64,000 nt of DNA from an uncultured Chloroflexales bacterium. Lineage in GTDB: Bacteria > Chloroflexota > Chloroflexia > Chloroflexales > Chloroflexaceae. Below, piece by piece: positions 35,380 to 43,765 of this stretch. The stretch is from positions 124,001 through 188,000 of the forward strand of contig CALGUG010000064.1 in assembly GCA_937902315.1 (NCBI GenBank), written 5' to 3'. The stretch's first letter is position 1. Each line of letters begins with the position of its first letter. Both the position numbers and the translations under genes were made by a program. The notes beneath the pieces are model-generated. The model saw only the letters and a program-made list of their open reading frames with translations, was not told the DNA's origin and did no database searches.

Positions 35380-36075
35380 CTATGAGCTCTTGCTCAAGAC
35401 CTCGACTCGATCGGGCATCGCTACAACCGCGCTAGTCGCCATGCCCAAAAAGAGACCGTGCTCGACCACACCCGTCATGCTATCGAGCATGCGCGCCACC
35501 GCCTGAGGATCCTCCATCGGGCCAATGAAGTAGTCGAGGATATGATTGCCCTCATCGGTCAGATAGGGTGTGCCGTCGGCGTTCATGCGCTGGCGCACGC
35601 TGCCGCCGTTGGCCAACAGAGCGCGTTCGACTTGGCTGCGCGCCATCTTAATCACTTCGACCGGAATCGGCGCTTTGCTGCCCAGCGTCGTGACGAGTTT
35701 GCTGCTGTCGGCCACTACAACAAAGCTGCGGGCTGCAGTCGCCACAATCTTCTCGCGCAAGTGTGCGCCGCCCAAGCCCTTAATCAGGTTGAGCTGAGGA
35801 TCGATCTCGTCGGCACCATCGATATTCAGATCGATTTGAGGGTGGTCGTCGAGGTTGGTGAGCGGAATAGCCAAGCTCTGCGCTATGCTGGCGGTCGCCT
35901 CAGAGGTCGGAATACCCACGATATCGCGCAGTTCGCCGCTCTTCAACAAACGTCCGATCTCCTCTAAGGCGAAACGCATGGTCGACCCCGAACCGAGACC
36001 GAGCACCATACCACTCTGGATGAACTGAACCGCCCGCACGGCGGCTTCGTGTTTCAGTCGATTTTGGTCTATCAT
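35380..36075 (-). CDS. rpiA: Ribose-5-phosphate isomerase A
   Basis: 231 residues, interconverting ribose 5-phosphate and ribulose 5-phosphate in the pentose phosphate pathway. All family blocks are present: GMVLGLGSGSTMRFALEEIG, VGIPTSEATASIA, NIDGADEIDPQLNLIKGLGGAHLREKIVA, VVVADSSKLV, and IPVEVIKMA, followed by the C-terminal GVVEHGLFLGMATSAVVAMPDRVEVL. Active-site Asp, Asp, Glu and Lys of the DGADE and KGxGGAxxREK blocks are intact. AGGA lies just before the ATG. It is downstream of the HAD and HD genes on the same strand, but a 254-bp gap with an A repeat lies between. Confidence 0.95.
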   Translation of the reverse strand: MIDQNRLKHEAAVRAVQFIQSGMVLGLGSGSTMRFALEEIGRLLKSGELRDIVGIPTSEATASIAQSLAIPLTNLDDHPQIDLNIDGADEIDPQLNLIKGLGGAHLREKIVATAARSFVVVADSSKLVTTLGSKAPIPVEVIKMARSQVERALLANGGSVRQRMNADGTPYLTDEGNHILDYFIGPMEDPQAVARMLDSMTGVVEHGLFLGMATSAVVAMPDRVEVLSKSS

Positions 36076-36199
36076 AGTCCTATATGTTGGTAAGAAACGC
36101 GATCTGATGCGTTTCTAGCTTGTTCTTCAACGCGCCGCCATGCTAGCACAGCTTGTACAAAATCGGTTTGAAAAGGCTTGAAGCGCTTCGTTTTTGGGC

Positions 36200-36295
36200 G
36201 GTCGCTCGGCACACACCGATAGCCCCTCGTTTGTTGGGCGGGATGTTGGTAGCCGTAGGCGGACGCGCCACGGACTGTATGGAAGCTTGAACCCT
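36200..36295 (-). repeat. Dispersed repeat A, copy 8 (core 36245-36269)
   Basis: GCTCGGCACACA, then GGGCGGGATGTTGGTAGCCG, TAGGCGGACGCGCCA and a distal ACCGCCAAA. It sits in the gap between rpiA and the HAD gene. Confidence 0.82.
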
Positions 36296-36329
36296 CACCG
36301 CCAAAATATGAAAACAAACCGATCAAGCA

Positions 36330-37109
36330 TCAGACTTCGAGCAAACCGCCGATATTGGGCAGCACATAGGTCGGCTGCTGCTCGAGCTTAGCTAGATCCT
36401 CGCGCGTGCTGGCGCCCGTCAGCACAAAAGCGGTTGCCATACCAGCTCGCTGGCCCATCAGGATATCGGTTTCGAGGCGATCGCCAACCATAATACAGCG
36501 CTCCGGCGGCAGGCCGAGCAGCTTGAGAATGGTGTTGGCCATAGTGGCAGAAGGTTTGCCAACCACCTCTTCGCAGGTCGTTCCGGTGCAGGCTTCCAGA
36601 GCGGCGATAATGGCAGCCGCATCGGGTTGGCCGCCGCCCGGCACGGGGCAGTAACGGTCGGCGTTGGTGGCGATCAGGCGCGCCCCAGCCCGAATGGCGT
36701 CGAAGGCAACTTGCAGCTTGTGATAGACCAAAGTGCGATCGAAAGAAGCGATCACGTAGCGAATCTGCTCGGGGTCTTCGCTGATCGTAAAGCCAGCCGC
36801 TTCCAGTTCTCCGATCAAAGCCGCCTCGCCCAACACATAAACCGTGCAACCGGGGGCTAACTCGCGCAAGCGCTGCACCATCACATAAGACGAATTCACG
36901 ATCTCGTCTGCTGTGACGGGGATGTCGAGCGCGTTGAGCTTTTCGGCGTATTGCTCGCGCGTTTTGGTGGGGTTATTGGAAAGAAAAACGGTGCGCTTCC
37001 CGGCCGCCCGCAAGGTGTGCAAGGTCTTGTGCGCGTTGGGGAGCAAGGTATCGCCTAGGTAGACTGTGCCGTCGAGATCGAAAATATAGCCATCGTAAGA
37101 AAGTGCCAT
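36330..37109 (-). CDS. HAD-superfamily phosphatase, class IIA (NagD-like)
   Basis: 259 residues. The nucleophile motif is YIFDLDGTVYLGD (Asp11, Asp13), motif II is VFLSNNPTKTREQY and the GKPSATMANTILKLLGLPPERCIMVGDRLETDILMGQRAGM segment supplies the motif III lysine and motif IV acidic residues. The large cap between motifs II and III is the IIA type. Relatives dephosphorylate p-nitrophenyl phosphate, nucleotides, glycerol phosphate or pyridoxal phosphate. AAGAAGGACCT precedes the ATG. The HD gene ends 32 bp upstream, so both probably share a transcript. Confidence 0.92.
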   Translation of the reverse strand: MALSYDGYIFDLDGTVYLGDTLLPNAHKTLHTLRAAGKRTVFLSNNPTKTREQYAEKLNALDIPVTADEIVNSSYVMVQRLRELAPGCTVYVLGEAALIGELEAAGFTISEDPEQIRYVIASFDRTLVYHKLQVAFDAIRAGARLIATNADRYCPVPGGGQPDAAAIIAALEACTGTTCEEVVGKPSATMANTILKLLGLPPERCIMVGDRLETDILMGQRAGMATAFVLTGASTREDLAKLEQQPTYVLPNIGGLLEV

Positions 37110-37141
37110 AGGTCCTTCTTTGCTGCTCAGAATACGGAGGA

Positions 37142-37645
37142 TCAGTTCTGTTCGTCAGCCCACTGCAAGATCGCCGCGCGCCCGCTCGGCGCAATATCGT
37201 GATAATGGCGGATCGTTTCGACGATCTCGGGCGGGCAGCCTGCGGCCAGCGCCATACGCGAACCGCGCCAAGCGTGCTCGGCATAGACTCGTAAGGGCCG
37301 CAAAGGGCCGCGCCCACTGGCCGCCAAAGTGAAGTATAAGCGCGGCGCAAGCTGCTTCAGCAACGACACCACAATATACCAATGCAGCAACATAGGCCGA
37401 CCGTCGTCATCGACTTTGCCACAATCATGATACAGCGCGGCTCGCAACAACAATGGATCGTCGATACCTGCTGCCCGTAGAGTCTCGAAGACATCGAAAC
37501 AATGACGCTGATCGTACAAGGGCATGGCATAAAAGAGCCGTTGTTCTTCAGGTGTAAGCATTTCTGCTACGGTCGCATGCTCTTCGGGGCTTATCGATGC
37601 ACGAATAGCAGAAAAAAATTGCTTCACCCGATAGGCCAAATTCAT
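37142..37645 (-). CDS. HD-domain phosphohydrolase-like protein
   Basis: 167 residues. An HD fold is indicated by QRHCFDVFETLRAAGIDDPLLLRAALYHDCGKVDDD, with the paired HD in ALYHDCGK, a first His in QRHCF, and later HAW and RHYHDIAPSGR. This is the pattern of metal-dependent phosphohydrolases of the HDIG/HDc class, in a small single-domain version. The substrate could be a nucleotide or cyclic nucleotide. AGAGGCG precedes the ATG. First gene of a HD-HAD pair on the minus strand and divergent from the glycosyltransferase at 37768. Confidence 0.85.
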   Translation of the reverse strand: MNLAYRVKQFFSAIRASISPEEHATVAEMLTPEEQRLFYAMPLYDQRHCFDVFETLRAAGIDDPLLLRAALYHDCGKVDDDGRPMLLHWYIVVSLLKQLAPRLYFTLAASGRGPLRPLRVYAEHAWRGSRMALAAGCPPEIVETIRHYHDIAPSGRAAILQWADEQN

Positions 37646-37767
37646 GATTGTTCGCCTCTAACAATTCAGCAAAAAGCCAGTACAATACGTTCTGGTATTC
37701 GCCATTCCCACTCTTCTCAAAATAGTATAGCACGAGCTTTTCGATGGCTTTTAGAAACGGAAGCACA

Positions 37768-39303
37768 ATGGTTGCAAACAACGATTCAAAGCTACCTGCT
37801 CAGCACGTCTTTATCCTCGTTTTGGGAGTGATCTGTTCTATCGCCCTGCCTTTGCGTCTCTTCAAACTCGACGATCTTCCCAGCGAGATCTACGGCGACA
37901 TCATTATCATTTACGAATACCTGCGCAAGATCTTCAATGGCGAATGGCCTGTCAACTTTTACCTCAGCGCTGGCCCGCTCTATCAATACCTGATCGCGCC
38001 GATTATCGCGCTGTTCGGCCTCTCGTATTTCAGCATCAAAATCGCTTCGGTCATCGTTAGCTGCCTGACTCTGCTGGCGATCTGGCTGTTTGCCTGCGAA
38101 ATCGAAGCCGATAGTGGCGAGCTGGGCCTGCTGACCTGCGTAATCGCCAGCGTCTCGATCTGGTTTTTGATCTTCAGCCGTTTGGGTAATTCGCAGATTC
38201 TGCTGCCGTTGGTAGCGACCCTTGCGCTCTGGTTGGCGCTGCGCACAGTGCGCACGGGTAGCATCGTCGATCTGCTCGGCTGCGCTGTGGTAGCCACGCT
38301 TGGGCTCTACACCTATCCACAATTGTTCATTCTGCCGGGTGTAGTGCTGATCTGCTTAATCGTGCTTTGGAAGCTGCACGACGGTATTCCTTGGAGCGAT
38401 GTTCTGCTCTTTATCGGGGTCAGCTCACTGGGTACGATCCCCTTCATCTTTCTCGTCTCGAGCGATCCCGATAACTTCTTCTCGGGCTATATCGGCGAAA
38501 AGCTGCCGACGGGCGATCTGTTAAAGATTATCGCAACCAATATCAAAAGCGCGGCTTTGGCCCTGCATGTGCAAGGCGATGTGGTCTTCCGCAGCAATGT
38601 CTCCACAGCGCCCCAACTCGACCTAGTCAGCGGCATCCTCTTTCTTTTTGGCATCGTGTACTGGCTCAGCCCAAAACGCCGCCGCCTAGCGCCTATCCTC
38701 TTTATTCCGTTTGTGCTGCTCCAATTGCCTTCGATTATGGTGCGCCATACGATTCAGGTGCCTTCGGCCTCGCGCACGCTGGCGATCGTACCGATCATCT
38801 ATCTGTTGGTGGCCAGCGGTCTGCTCTGGCTGATTCAAACCCTCGACCGCAATTTCCGCCTTCCCAAGCTTGCCCCTAGTCTGCTGGTTGGCGTAGCCTT
38901 GATCGCAATCACTTATCTGAATGGCTCGGCCTATTTCACACGCTACGCCGAAGGTCTGCCCGGAGCCAACACCGCCTACCATCGTGTCATGACCGACTAT
39001 TTTGCAAGCCTGCCCAACGATGCCAAGATCATCATTCGAGGTTGTTGTTGGGCCAAATGGGAACAACCGCAGCAACAAGCGATCTCTTACACCTTACGAG
39101 GCCCACAAAAGGTGCTGTTTATCGCCCCCGAAGACCTGACCTGCCCGATGCTGCTAGAAAGCACAGAGCCGAGCTATCTGGTCTGGTCGCCCATAGATGT
39201 CAACTTCAACAAGCAGCTCGTGGCTTGTATCGGCGCGCTCGAAACCACCATCTTCCGCAGTAAAGTGGGCGAAGACATGTTTATCATCGCCAAGATCCGA
39301 TAA
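37768..39303 (+). CDS. GT-C type membrane glycosyltransferase (GT39/ArnT-like)
   Basis: 511 residues from MVANNDSKL. This ATG is preferred because GGAAG lies 7 bp upstream; an ATG 24 bp earlier has no such site. About 11-12 membrane spans follow. The first loop has RLFKLDDLPSEIYGDIIIIYEYLR, the position of the catalytic acidic residue in GT-C enzymes. Then come PLYQYLIAPIIALFGLSYFSIKIASVIVSCLTL and FLIFSRLGNSQILLPLVATLALWLALR, the recognisable GT39/PMT-like pattern. The C-terminal part is soluble, with a CCWAKWEQPQQQ segment. It probably transfers a sugar from a lipid-linked donor to a surface glycan, lipid or protein. Confidence 0.8.
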   Translation: MVANNDSKLPAQHVFILVLGVICSIALPLRLFKLDDLPSEIYGDIIIIYEYLRKIFNGEWPVNFYLSAGPLYQYLIAPIIALFGLSYFSIKIASVIVSCLTLLAIWLFACEIEADSGELGLLTCVIASVSIWFLIFSRLGNSQILLPLVATLALWLALRTVRTGSIVDLLGCAVVATLGLYTYPQLFILPGVVLICLIVLWKLHDGIPWSDVLLFIGVSSLGTIPFIFLVSSDPDNFFSGYIGEKLPTGDLLKIIATNIKSAALALHVQGDVVFRSNVSTAPQLDLVSGILFLFGIVYWLSPKRRRLAPILFIPFVLLQLPSIMVRHTIQVPSASRTLAIVPIIYLLVASGLLWLIQTLDRNFRLPKLAPSLLVGVALIAITYLNGSAYFTRYAEGLPGANTAYHRVMTDYFASLPNDAKIIIRGCCWAKWEQPQQQAISYTLRGPQKVLFIAPEDLTCPMLLESTEPSYLVWSPIDVNFNKQLVACIGALETTIFRSKVGEDMFIIAKIR

Positions 39304-39344
39304 TTCCCAAGCTTTTTACACACCAAACAGTCAAGCATAATCCG

Positions 39345-39372
39345 TTGCACACTCTTTAGAGTGTGTTATGAT
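39345..39372 (+). promoter_or_regulatory. Promoter with an operator-like inverted repeat before korAB
   Basis: TTGCAC (39345-39350) and TATGAT (39367-39372) are 16 bp apart. The spacer is largely an inverted repeat, CACACTC TTTA GAGTGTG (39348-39365), in a good position for a repressor. Confidence 0.55.
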
Positions 39373-39527
39373 AGTACTTAACTATCAGATCTATAAGCAT
39401 TTTTGTATAAATGCTGCTGAGAGTCTCCGCGACTCCACCGATCGACCGAGCCATTTCCTTCATACGTTATCGACATATTCACAGCAATGTTGCCTCTGGG
39501 ACGTAACACTCTTAAATGGAGTTTGGC

Positions 39528-41279
39528 ATGCAAAGAAGCAATTCCGTAAAGGGAGATCTCATCATCCGTGTTGCAGGCGAATCTGGTGATGGCAGTAACG
39601 CCACTGGCGAGATGTTGGCCCAAGCCGCCGCGCGTTCTGGCCTCTATGTCTTCACCTTCCGCACAACACCCGCCGAGATCAAAGGTGGCCCCGTAATGGT
39701 ACAGGTGCGCGCTTCCAACAGCCCTGTACGCTCTATGGGCGATGCAGTCGATGTCTTGTTCGCCTTCAACCAAGAGGCTTGGGATCTTCACCATCAAGAT
39801 ATGGCGCCTAACGCCGTCCTGCTCTACGACCCCGATGAATTCACCCCGCCCGATAGTTTCACTGGTATCCGCTATCCTATCCCGATCAATGCGCTCGCAA
39901 CCCAAGCAGGCAACAAACGCGGTAAGAATGTGGCGGCACTAGGCGCGGTCGCCACGCTCTTCGGCATCGGCGCGGCCCGTTTGGAAGATATCGTGCGCGC
40001 CAAGCTAGGCAAAAAGGCCGATCTGCTCGAACTGAACTTAAAGGCGCTTCAAGCAGGTATCGACTACGCCAAACAAGAGATCAAAAAGAGCGATAGTTTC
40101 TGGGTCGAATCACAGGCCGAGCGTGAATTGCTCGTTATGACGGGTAACCAAGCGATCGTGGCAGGCGCGCTCCACGCAGGAATCGGCTTCTTTGCAGGCT
40201 ATCCCATCACTCCGGCTTCCGATATTATGGAAGGCCTGGCGGCAACGCTCCCCAAGTTAGGCGGCGGCTACATGCAGGCCGAAGACGAGATCGCCTCGAT
40301 TATGGCCTGTATCGGCGCTTCTTACGGCGGCAAAAAGGCTATGACCTCGACAGCAGGCCCCGGCATCAGCCTGATGAGCGAGGCGATCGGCTACGCTTCC
40401 ATGGCCGAGATCCCAGTTGTAATCGTCGATGCTCAGCGCGGCGGCCCTTCGACCGGTCTGCCCACCAAGATGGAACAGAGCGACCTCAATATCGCGGTCT
40501 ATGGCGGCCACGGCGATAGCCCTCGTATCGTGTTGGCGCCCGCCAGCGTTGCCGAATGTTTCCACTTGACCGTATGGGCCTTTAATCTGGCCGAACAGTA
40601 TCAGACTCCTGTCTTCTTGCTCTCAGACTACTCGCTCTCCTTCCGCACCGAAACGATCGAGAAGATCGACTACGCCTCCTACCCGATCATCGATCGCCTG
40701 AAGCCGCCGGCCGATCTGCCCGCCGATCAGTACAAGCGCTTCGAGCTGACCGAGAGCGGCATCTCGCCCATGGCCCTGCCCGGCATGGCTGGCTTCAACT
40801 ACACGGCTAGCGGCCTCGAACACAACGAACATGGCGATCCGGCCTATACGCCCAAGGCCCACACCGCAATGACCGAAAAGCGCTGGCGCAAGTTCGAACC
40901 GCTCAAAGCAAGCCGCGACTATGTGCGCCGCTTCGGTAGCGAACAAGCTAAGGTAGGCGTGCTCTGTTGGGGCACCACCGCCGGCCCGGCCCGAGGTGCT
41001 GTACAAATGGCTATCGACGAGGGGCTTTCGGTCGCGCTCTTGCAGGTTCAAATGCTCTCGCCGCTGCCCGAAGTAGCGATCCAAGAGTTCATCGACAGCG
41101 TCGAGCATGTAATCGTACCCGAAGTGAACTACAGCGGTCAGTTCGCCAAGTTGGTACAAGGCACCTTGGGCGTCAAGGTTCACTCCTTCACCCAATACAC
41201 TGGCTTGCCCTTCACCCAGACCGATATTTTGCGCAAAATCCAAGAGGTATTGGGGGTTAGCGAAGCGATTACGGCCTAG
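39528..41279 (+). CDS. korA: 2-oxoacid:ferredoxin oxidoreductase, alpha/gamma fused subunit
   Basis: 583 residues from MQRSNSV; GGAG sits 6 bp before this ATG, so the ATG 12 bp upstream is less likely. Residues about 10-180 are the gamma-type domain (LIIRVAGESGDGSNATGEMLAQAAARSGLYVFTFRTTPAEIKGG). From about 200 the alpha domain follows (LLVMTGNQAIVAGALHAGIGFFAGYPITPASDIMEGLA, GGYMQAEDEIASIMACIGASYGGKKAMTSTAGPGISLMSEAIG). The C-terminal domain II has VGVLCWGTTAGPARGAV and VPEVNYSGQFAKLVQ. With KorB it oxidises 2-oxoglutarate or another 2-oxoacid to the acyl-CoA and reduces ferredoxin. The fused gamma-alpha architecture is the KorA type. Confidence 0.93.
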   Translation: MQRSNSVKGDLIIRVAGESGDGSNATGEMLAQAAARSGLYVFTFRTTPAEIKGGPVMVQVRASNSPVRSMGDAVDVLFAFNQEAWDLHHQDMAPNAVLLYDPDEFTPPDSFTGIRYPIPINALATQAGNKRGKNVAALGAVATLFGIGAARLEDIVRAKLGKKADLLELNLKALQAGIDYAKQEIKKSDSFWVESQAERELLVMTGNQAIVAGALHAGIGFFAGYPITPASDIMEGLAATLPKLGGGYMQAEDEIASIMACIGASYGGKKAMTSTAGPGISLMSEAIGYASMAEIPVVIVDAQRGGPSTGLPTKMEQSDLNIAVYGGHGDSPRIVLAPASVAECFHLTVWAFNLAEQYQTPVFLLSDYSLSFRTETIEKIDYASYPIIDRLKPPADLPADQYKRFELTESGISPMALPGMAGFNYTASGLEHNEHGDPAYTPKAHTAMTEKRWRKFEPLKASRDYVRRFGSEQAKVGVLCWGTTAGPARGAVQMAIDEGLSVALLQVQMLSPLPEVAIQEFIDSVEHVIVPEVNYSGQFAKLVQGTLGVKVHSFTQYTGLPFTQTDILRKIQEVLGVSEAITA

Positions 41280-41305
41280 GTCGCACATCTAAGAGGAGTT
41301 TTACA

Positions 41306-42151
41306 ATGAGCGATAATATTGCGCTGACACAGGCGCCTCGCAAAATTGCCGATTACAAAACAGATTTAAAGCCGATCTGGTGCCCCGGCTGTGGCGACTT
41401 CGCTGTTTTGGCCGCCATTCAACAGGCTTTGGTAGCCCAACAAATCGATCCCAAAGATCTGGCGATCGTTTCGGGCATCGGCTGTTCGTCGCGTCTGCCC
41501 GGTTTCGTGCAGTGCTACGGTCTGCACACCGTTCACGGGCGCTCGATTCCGGCGGCGACCGGCCTGAAGCTGGCGCGTCCTGACCTGACCGTTTTGGCGG
41601 TTGGCGGCGATGGCGACTACTTCTCGATCGGTCTTGGGCACCTGCCCCACGGTGTGCGCCGCGATGTCAACATCACTTGTATCGTGATGGACAATGAGAT
41701 CTATGGCTTGACCAAAGGCCAAACCTCGCCGACTTCGCCCAACGGCCACGTCACCAAGTCGACTCCGACCGGCAACGAAGCCCAGCCGCTCAACCCGCTG
41801 GCGCTGGTGCTCGCTAGCGGCGCAACCTTTGTGGCGCGCGGCTTCTCGTCGCAGCCCAAGCAGCTCGCCGAGCTGATTCGTCTGGGCATGCAGCACGAAG
41901 GCTTCGCTTTCATTCAAGCGATGAGCCCATGTGTCACCTTCTACGACACCTACAAGCTCTACAAAGAGCGGGTCTACCAGATCCCAAGCGATCATGATGT
42001 CACCGATCGCGAAGCCGCTATGCGCTACGCGCTAGAGACCGATCGCATGCCGCTCGGTATCTTCTACAACGTGCCAGCCGAAAAAACTAAGGCTCAGCGC
42101 GAAACAATCAGCTTCGATATCGAAAGCTACATGTCGCGCTATCTGGCCTAA
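41306..42151 (+). CDS. korB: 2-oxoacid:ferredoxin oxidoreductase, beta subunit
   Basis: 281 residues. Binds thiamine diphosphate: IWCPGCGDFAVLAAIQQAL, SGIGCSSRLPGF, HTVHGRSIPAATGLKLARPDLTVLAVGGDGDYFSIGLGHLPH and the Mg2+/TPP loop through DNEIYGLTKGQTSPTS. Cysteines in CPGCG and GCSSR, together with a later Cys in MSPCVTF, ligate the proximal [4Fe-4S] cluster. AAGAGGAG precedes the ATG, 26 bp after korA, so they form an operon. A 15-bp hairpin closes it at 42154-42193. No ferredoxin domain is present, so an external ferredoxin takes the electrons. Confidence 0.94.
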   Translation: MSDNIALTQAPRKIADYKTDLKPIWCPGCGDFAVLAAIQQALVAQQIDPKDLAIVSGIGCSSRLPGFVQCYGLHTVHGRSIPAATGLKLARPDLTVLAVGGDGDYFSIGLGHLPHGVRRDVNITCIVMDNEIYGLTKGQTSPTSPNGHVTKSTPTGNEAQPLNPLALVLASGATFVARGFSSQPKQLAELIRLGMQHEGFAFIQAMSPCVTFYDTYKLYKERVYQIPSDHDVTDREAAMRYALETDRMPLGIFYNVPAEKTKAQRETISFDIESYMSRYLA

Positions 42152-42153
42152 CC

Positions 42154-42193
42154 CTGAAAGCGGAAGCGTATAGATTTGCGCTTCCGCTTTCAG
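42154..42193 (+). terminator. Hairpin closing korAB
   Basis: CTGAAAGCGGAAGCG (42154-42168) pairs perfectly with CGCTTCCGCTTTCAG (42179-42193), 2 bp after the korB stop. No T-run follows. Confidence 0.75.
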
Positions 42194-42404
42194 AGCACCT
42201 CTTTCAACGAGCTAGGCAAGCGAAAGCAGGCGAAGATACAAGTTAAGAGCAATTCCGCTCTGCCGAAGACCAACAAACACAACCCAAACGAAACACACGT
42301 AAGGTGGTCTCACACCTGTTCGAGGGGTCTGATGGCTTAGACATCAGACCTCTTTGTAATGGCTGTAAAGATGCGCATAGTCACAGCGAATCTGTTTGGT
42401 CAGT

Positions 42405-42545
42405 TCAGCACTCTGGCGGCTTGGTCTCTTCCCCAAACAAGGCTTTAACCGCGTCCGCCTACGGCTACCAACAGCCCGCCCGTAGCCACAGGGTTGTAGC
42501 TGTATGCCGAGAGACCACCCCAACATACAACGAGTCAAACGGATT
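42405..42545 (+). repeat. Dispersed repeat A, long copy 9 (core 42450-42472)
   Basis: Resembles the complement of 7905-8032 throughout: GCACTCTGGCGG, GGTCTCTTCCCCAAA, CGCGTCCGCCTACGGCTACC, GCCGAGAGACCACCCC and AACATACAACGA. Inverted pair with copy 10. Confidence 0.85.
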
Positions 42546-42557
42546 ACAGATCATTCG

Positions 42558-42670
42558 AAATCCGCTTAAAAACGTGCTTTCTCGCAACATGGAGCAACAG
42601 AAACCAAAAAAAGAGAGGAAGTTCCACTCTGCCGAAGGCCAAAAAGAGATAGAGTAATCGGATCACGTAT
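42558..42670 (+). mobile_element. MITE-like repeat B, degenerate copy 4
   Basis: AAATCCGCTTAAAAACGTGC at the left, GTTCCACTCTGCCGAAGGCC inside and CGGATCACGTAT at the right. Its ends have drifted. It lies between the two inverted A cores. Confidence 0.65.
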
Positions 42671-42739
42671 CATATCTTCTAAAGGCCAACACATACAGTC
42701 ATCAAGCGGATTTGCTACCATTCGCAAGCTGTTCTATCG

Positions 42740-42845
42740 CCCCATTTTGGGGAGACCTTCGGCACAGGGCTACCAGCCTCTTTTGATGGGGAAGATGTTG
42801 ATAGCCGTAGGCGGACGCGCTGAGGATCGAATGGAAGGTAGAGAC
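42740..42845 (-). repeat. Dispersed repeat A, copy 10 (core 42797-42820)
   Basis: CTTCGGCACAGGGCTACCAG, then GTTGATAGCCGTAGGCGGAC and GCGCTGAGG, with a distal ACCGCCGCTAGAGG. Confidence 0.83.
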
Positions 42846-43023
42846 ACCGCCGCTAGAGGGATCTTTGACATGCCGTTCTAACATCACAATCGTCATTCTG
42901 TGGTATGCTGAACATGACGACACGCTGCGTTATTGGGAATGACTTTTCGGCTTTAGGAAGCGATTTAACGTCCTTTGAAGATCGAATACGACAAGCGACA
43001 AGCAGAGCACTCCCAAAGCGCTT

Positions 43024-43049
43024 CGAAGGCTGCACAAATCAGGCCTTCG
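43024..43049 (+). promoter_or_regulatory. Small hairpin directly before ccmA
   Basis: CGAAGGC (43024-43030) pairs with GCCTTCG (43043-43049), 17 bp before the ccmA ATG. It could affect ribosome access. Confidence 0.35.
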
Positions 43050-43065
43050 CATAGCTTGTGATATA

Positions 43066-43710
43066 ATGAACAAAGAATTACAACCAGAGCATGTTCGCCT
43101 GACGCTTAAAGAGGTTGGTGCGGCTTACAGTTCGCGTATTGTGATCGCACAGCTCTCTTTATCGCTCGAAAGCGGCGACATTTTAGTGGTAAGTGGCGCA
43201 AACGGCAGTGGAAAATCCACGCTTTTGCGCCTGTTGTGTGGTTTACAGCGCCTACATAGCGGCGAAATCCTCTACGAATACAACGGTGTAAGCTATACTC
43301 CCAATCAGGCTTCCCACCTGATCGGCTGGGTTTCGCCCGATCTCGCGCTCTATCGCGAACTGACTGCGCTCGAAAATCTACGTTTCTTCGCTCAGGTACG
43401 CGGCCTGCGCGTTCAAGACAGCCAGCTCAGCGCGCTTTTGGCCGATGTTGGACTGGGCGGGCGAGATCACGACTATGTCAGCTCTTATTCGACCGGTATG
43501 CAACAGCGTTTGCGCTATGCCTACGCGCTGCTGCACCAGCCAGCCGTTCTGCTGCTCGATGAGCCAACCGTGACCCTCGATGAACGCGGCAGCGATACCG
43601 TGGCCCGCATCATCGAGCGACAACGCGCACGAGGCATTGTGGTCATTGCTACCAACGATCCGCGCGAACTCGCTTGGGGTGACTATGTTTTGACCTTGGG
43701 AGCAGCCTGA
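43066..43710 (+). CDS. ccmA: Haem exporter ATP-binding protein CcmA
   Basis: 214 residues, the ATPase of the CcmABCD haem-handling ABC complex. Walker A is SGANGSGKSTLL, the signature reads SSYSTGMQQRLRYAYALL (S-T-G-M-x-Q in place of LSGGQ, as usual in CcmA), and Walker B is LLLDEPTVTLDE. The Q-loop region LIGWVSPDLALYRELTALENL also fits. No ribosome site precedes the ATG, and TATAAT (43062-43067) overlaps it, so the start is uncertain. It opens a plus-strand cytochrome c maturation locus with ccmB 55 bp downstream. Confidence 0.9.
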   Translation: MNKELQPEHVRLTLKEVGAAYSSRIVIAQLSLSLESGDILVVSGANGSGKSTLLRLLCGLQRLHSGEILYEYNGVSYTPNQASHLIGWVSPDLALYRELTALENLRFFAQVRGLRVQDSQLSALLADVGLGGRDHDYVSSYSTGMQQRLRYAYALLHQPAVLLLDEPTVTLDERGSDTVARIIERQRARGIVVIATNDPRELAWGDYVLTLGAA

Positions 43711-43765
43711 TGTCGAGCAAACAACAGGATCCTTGCTTCGATTGTGTTGCTGAGATGGTGACCCT

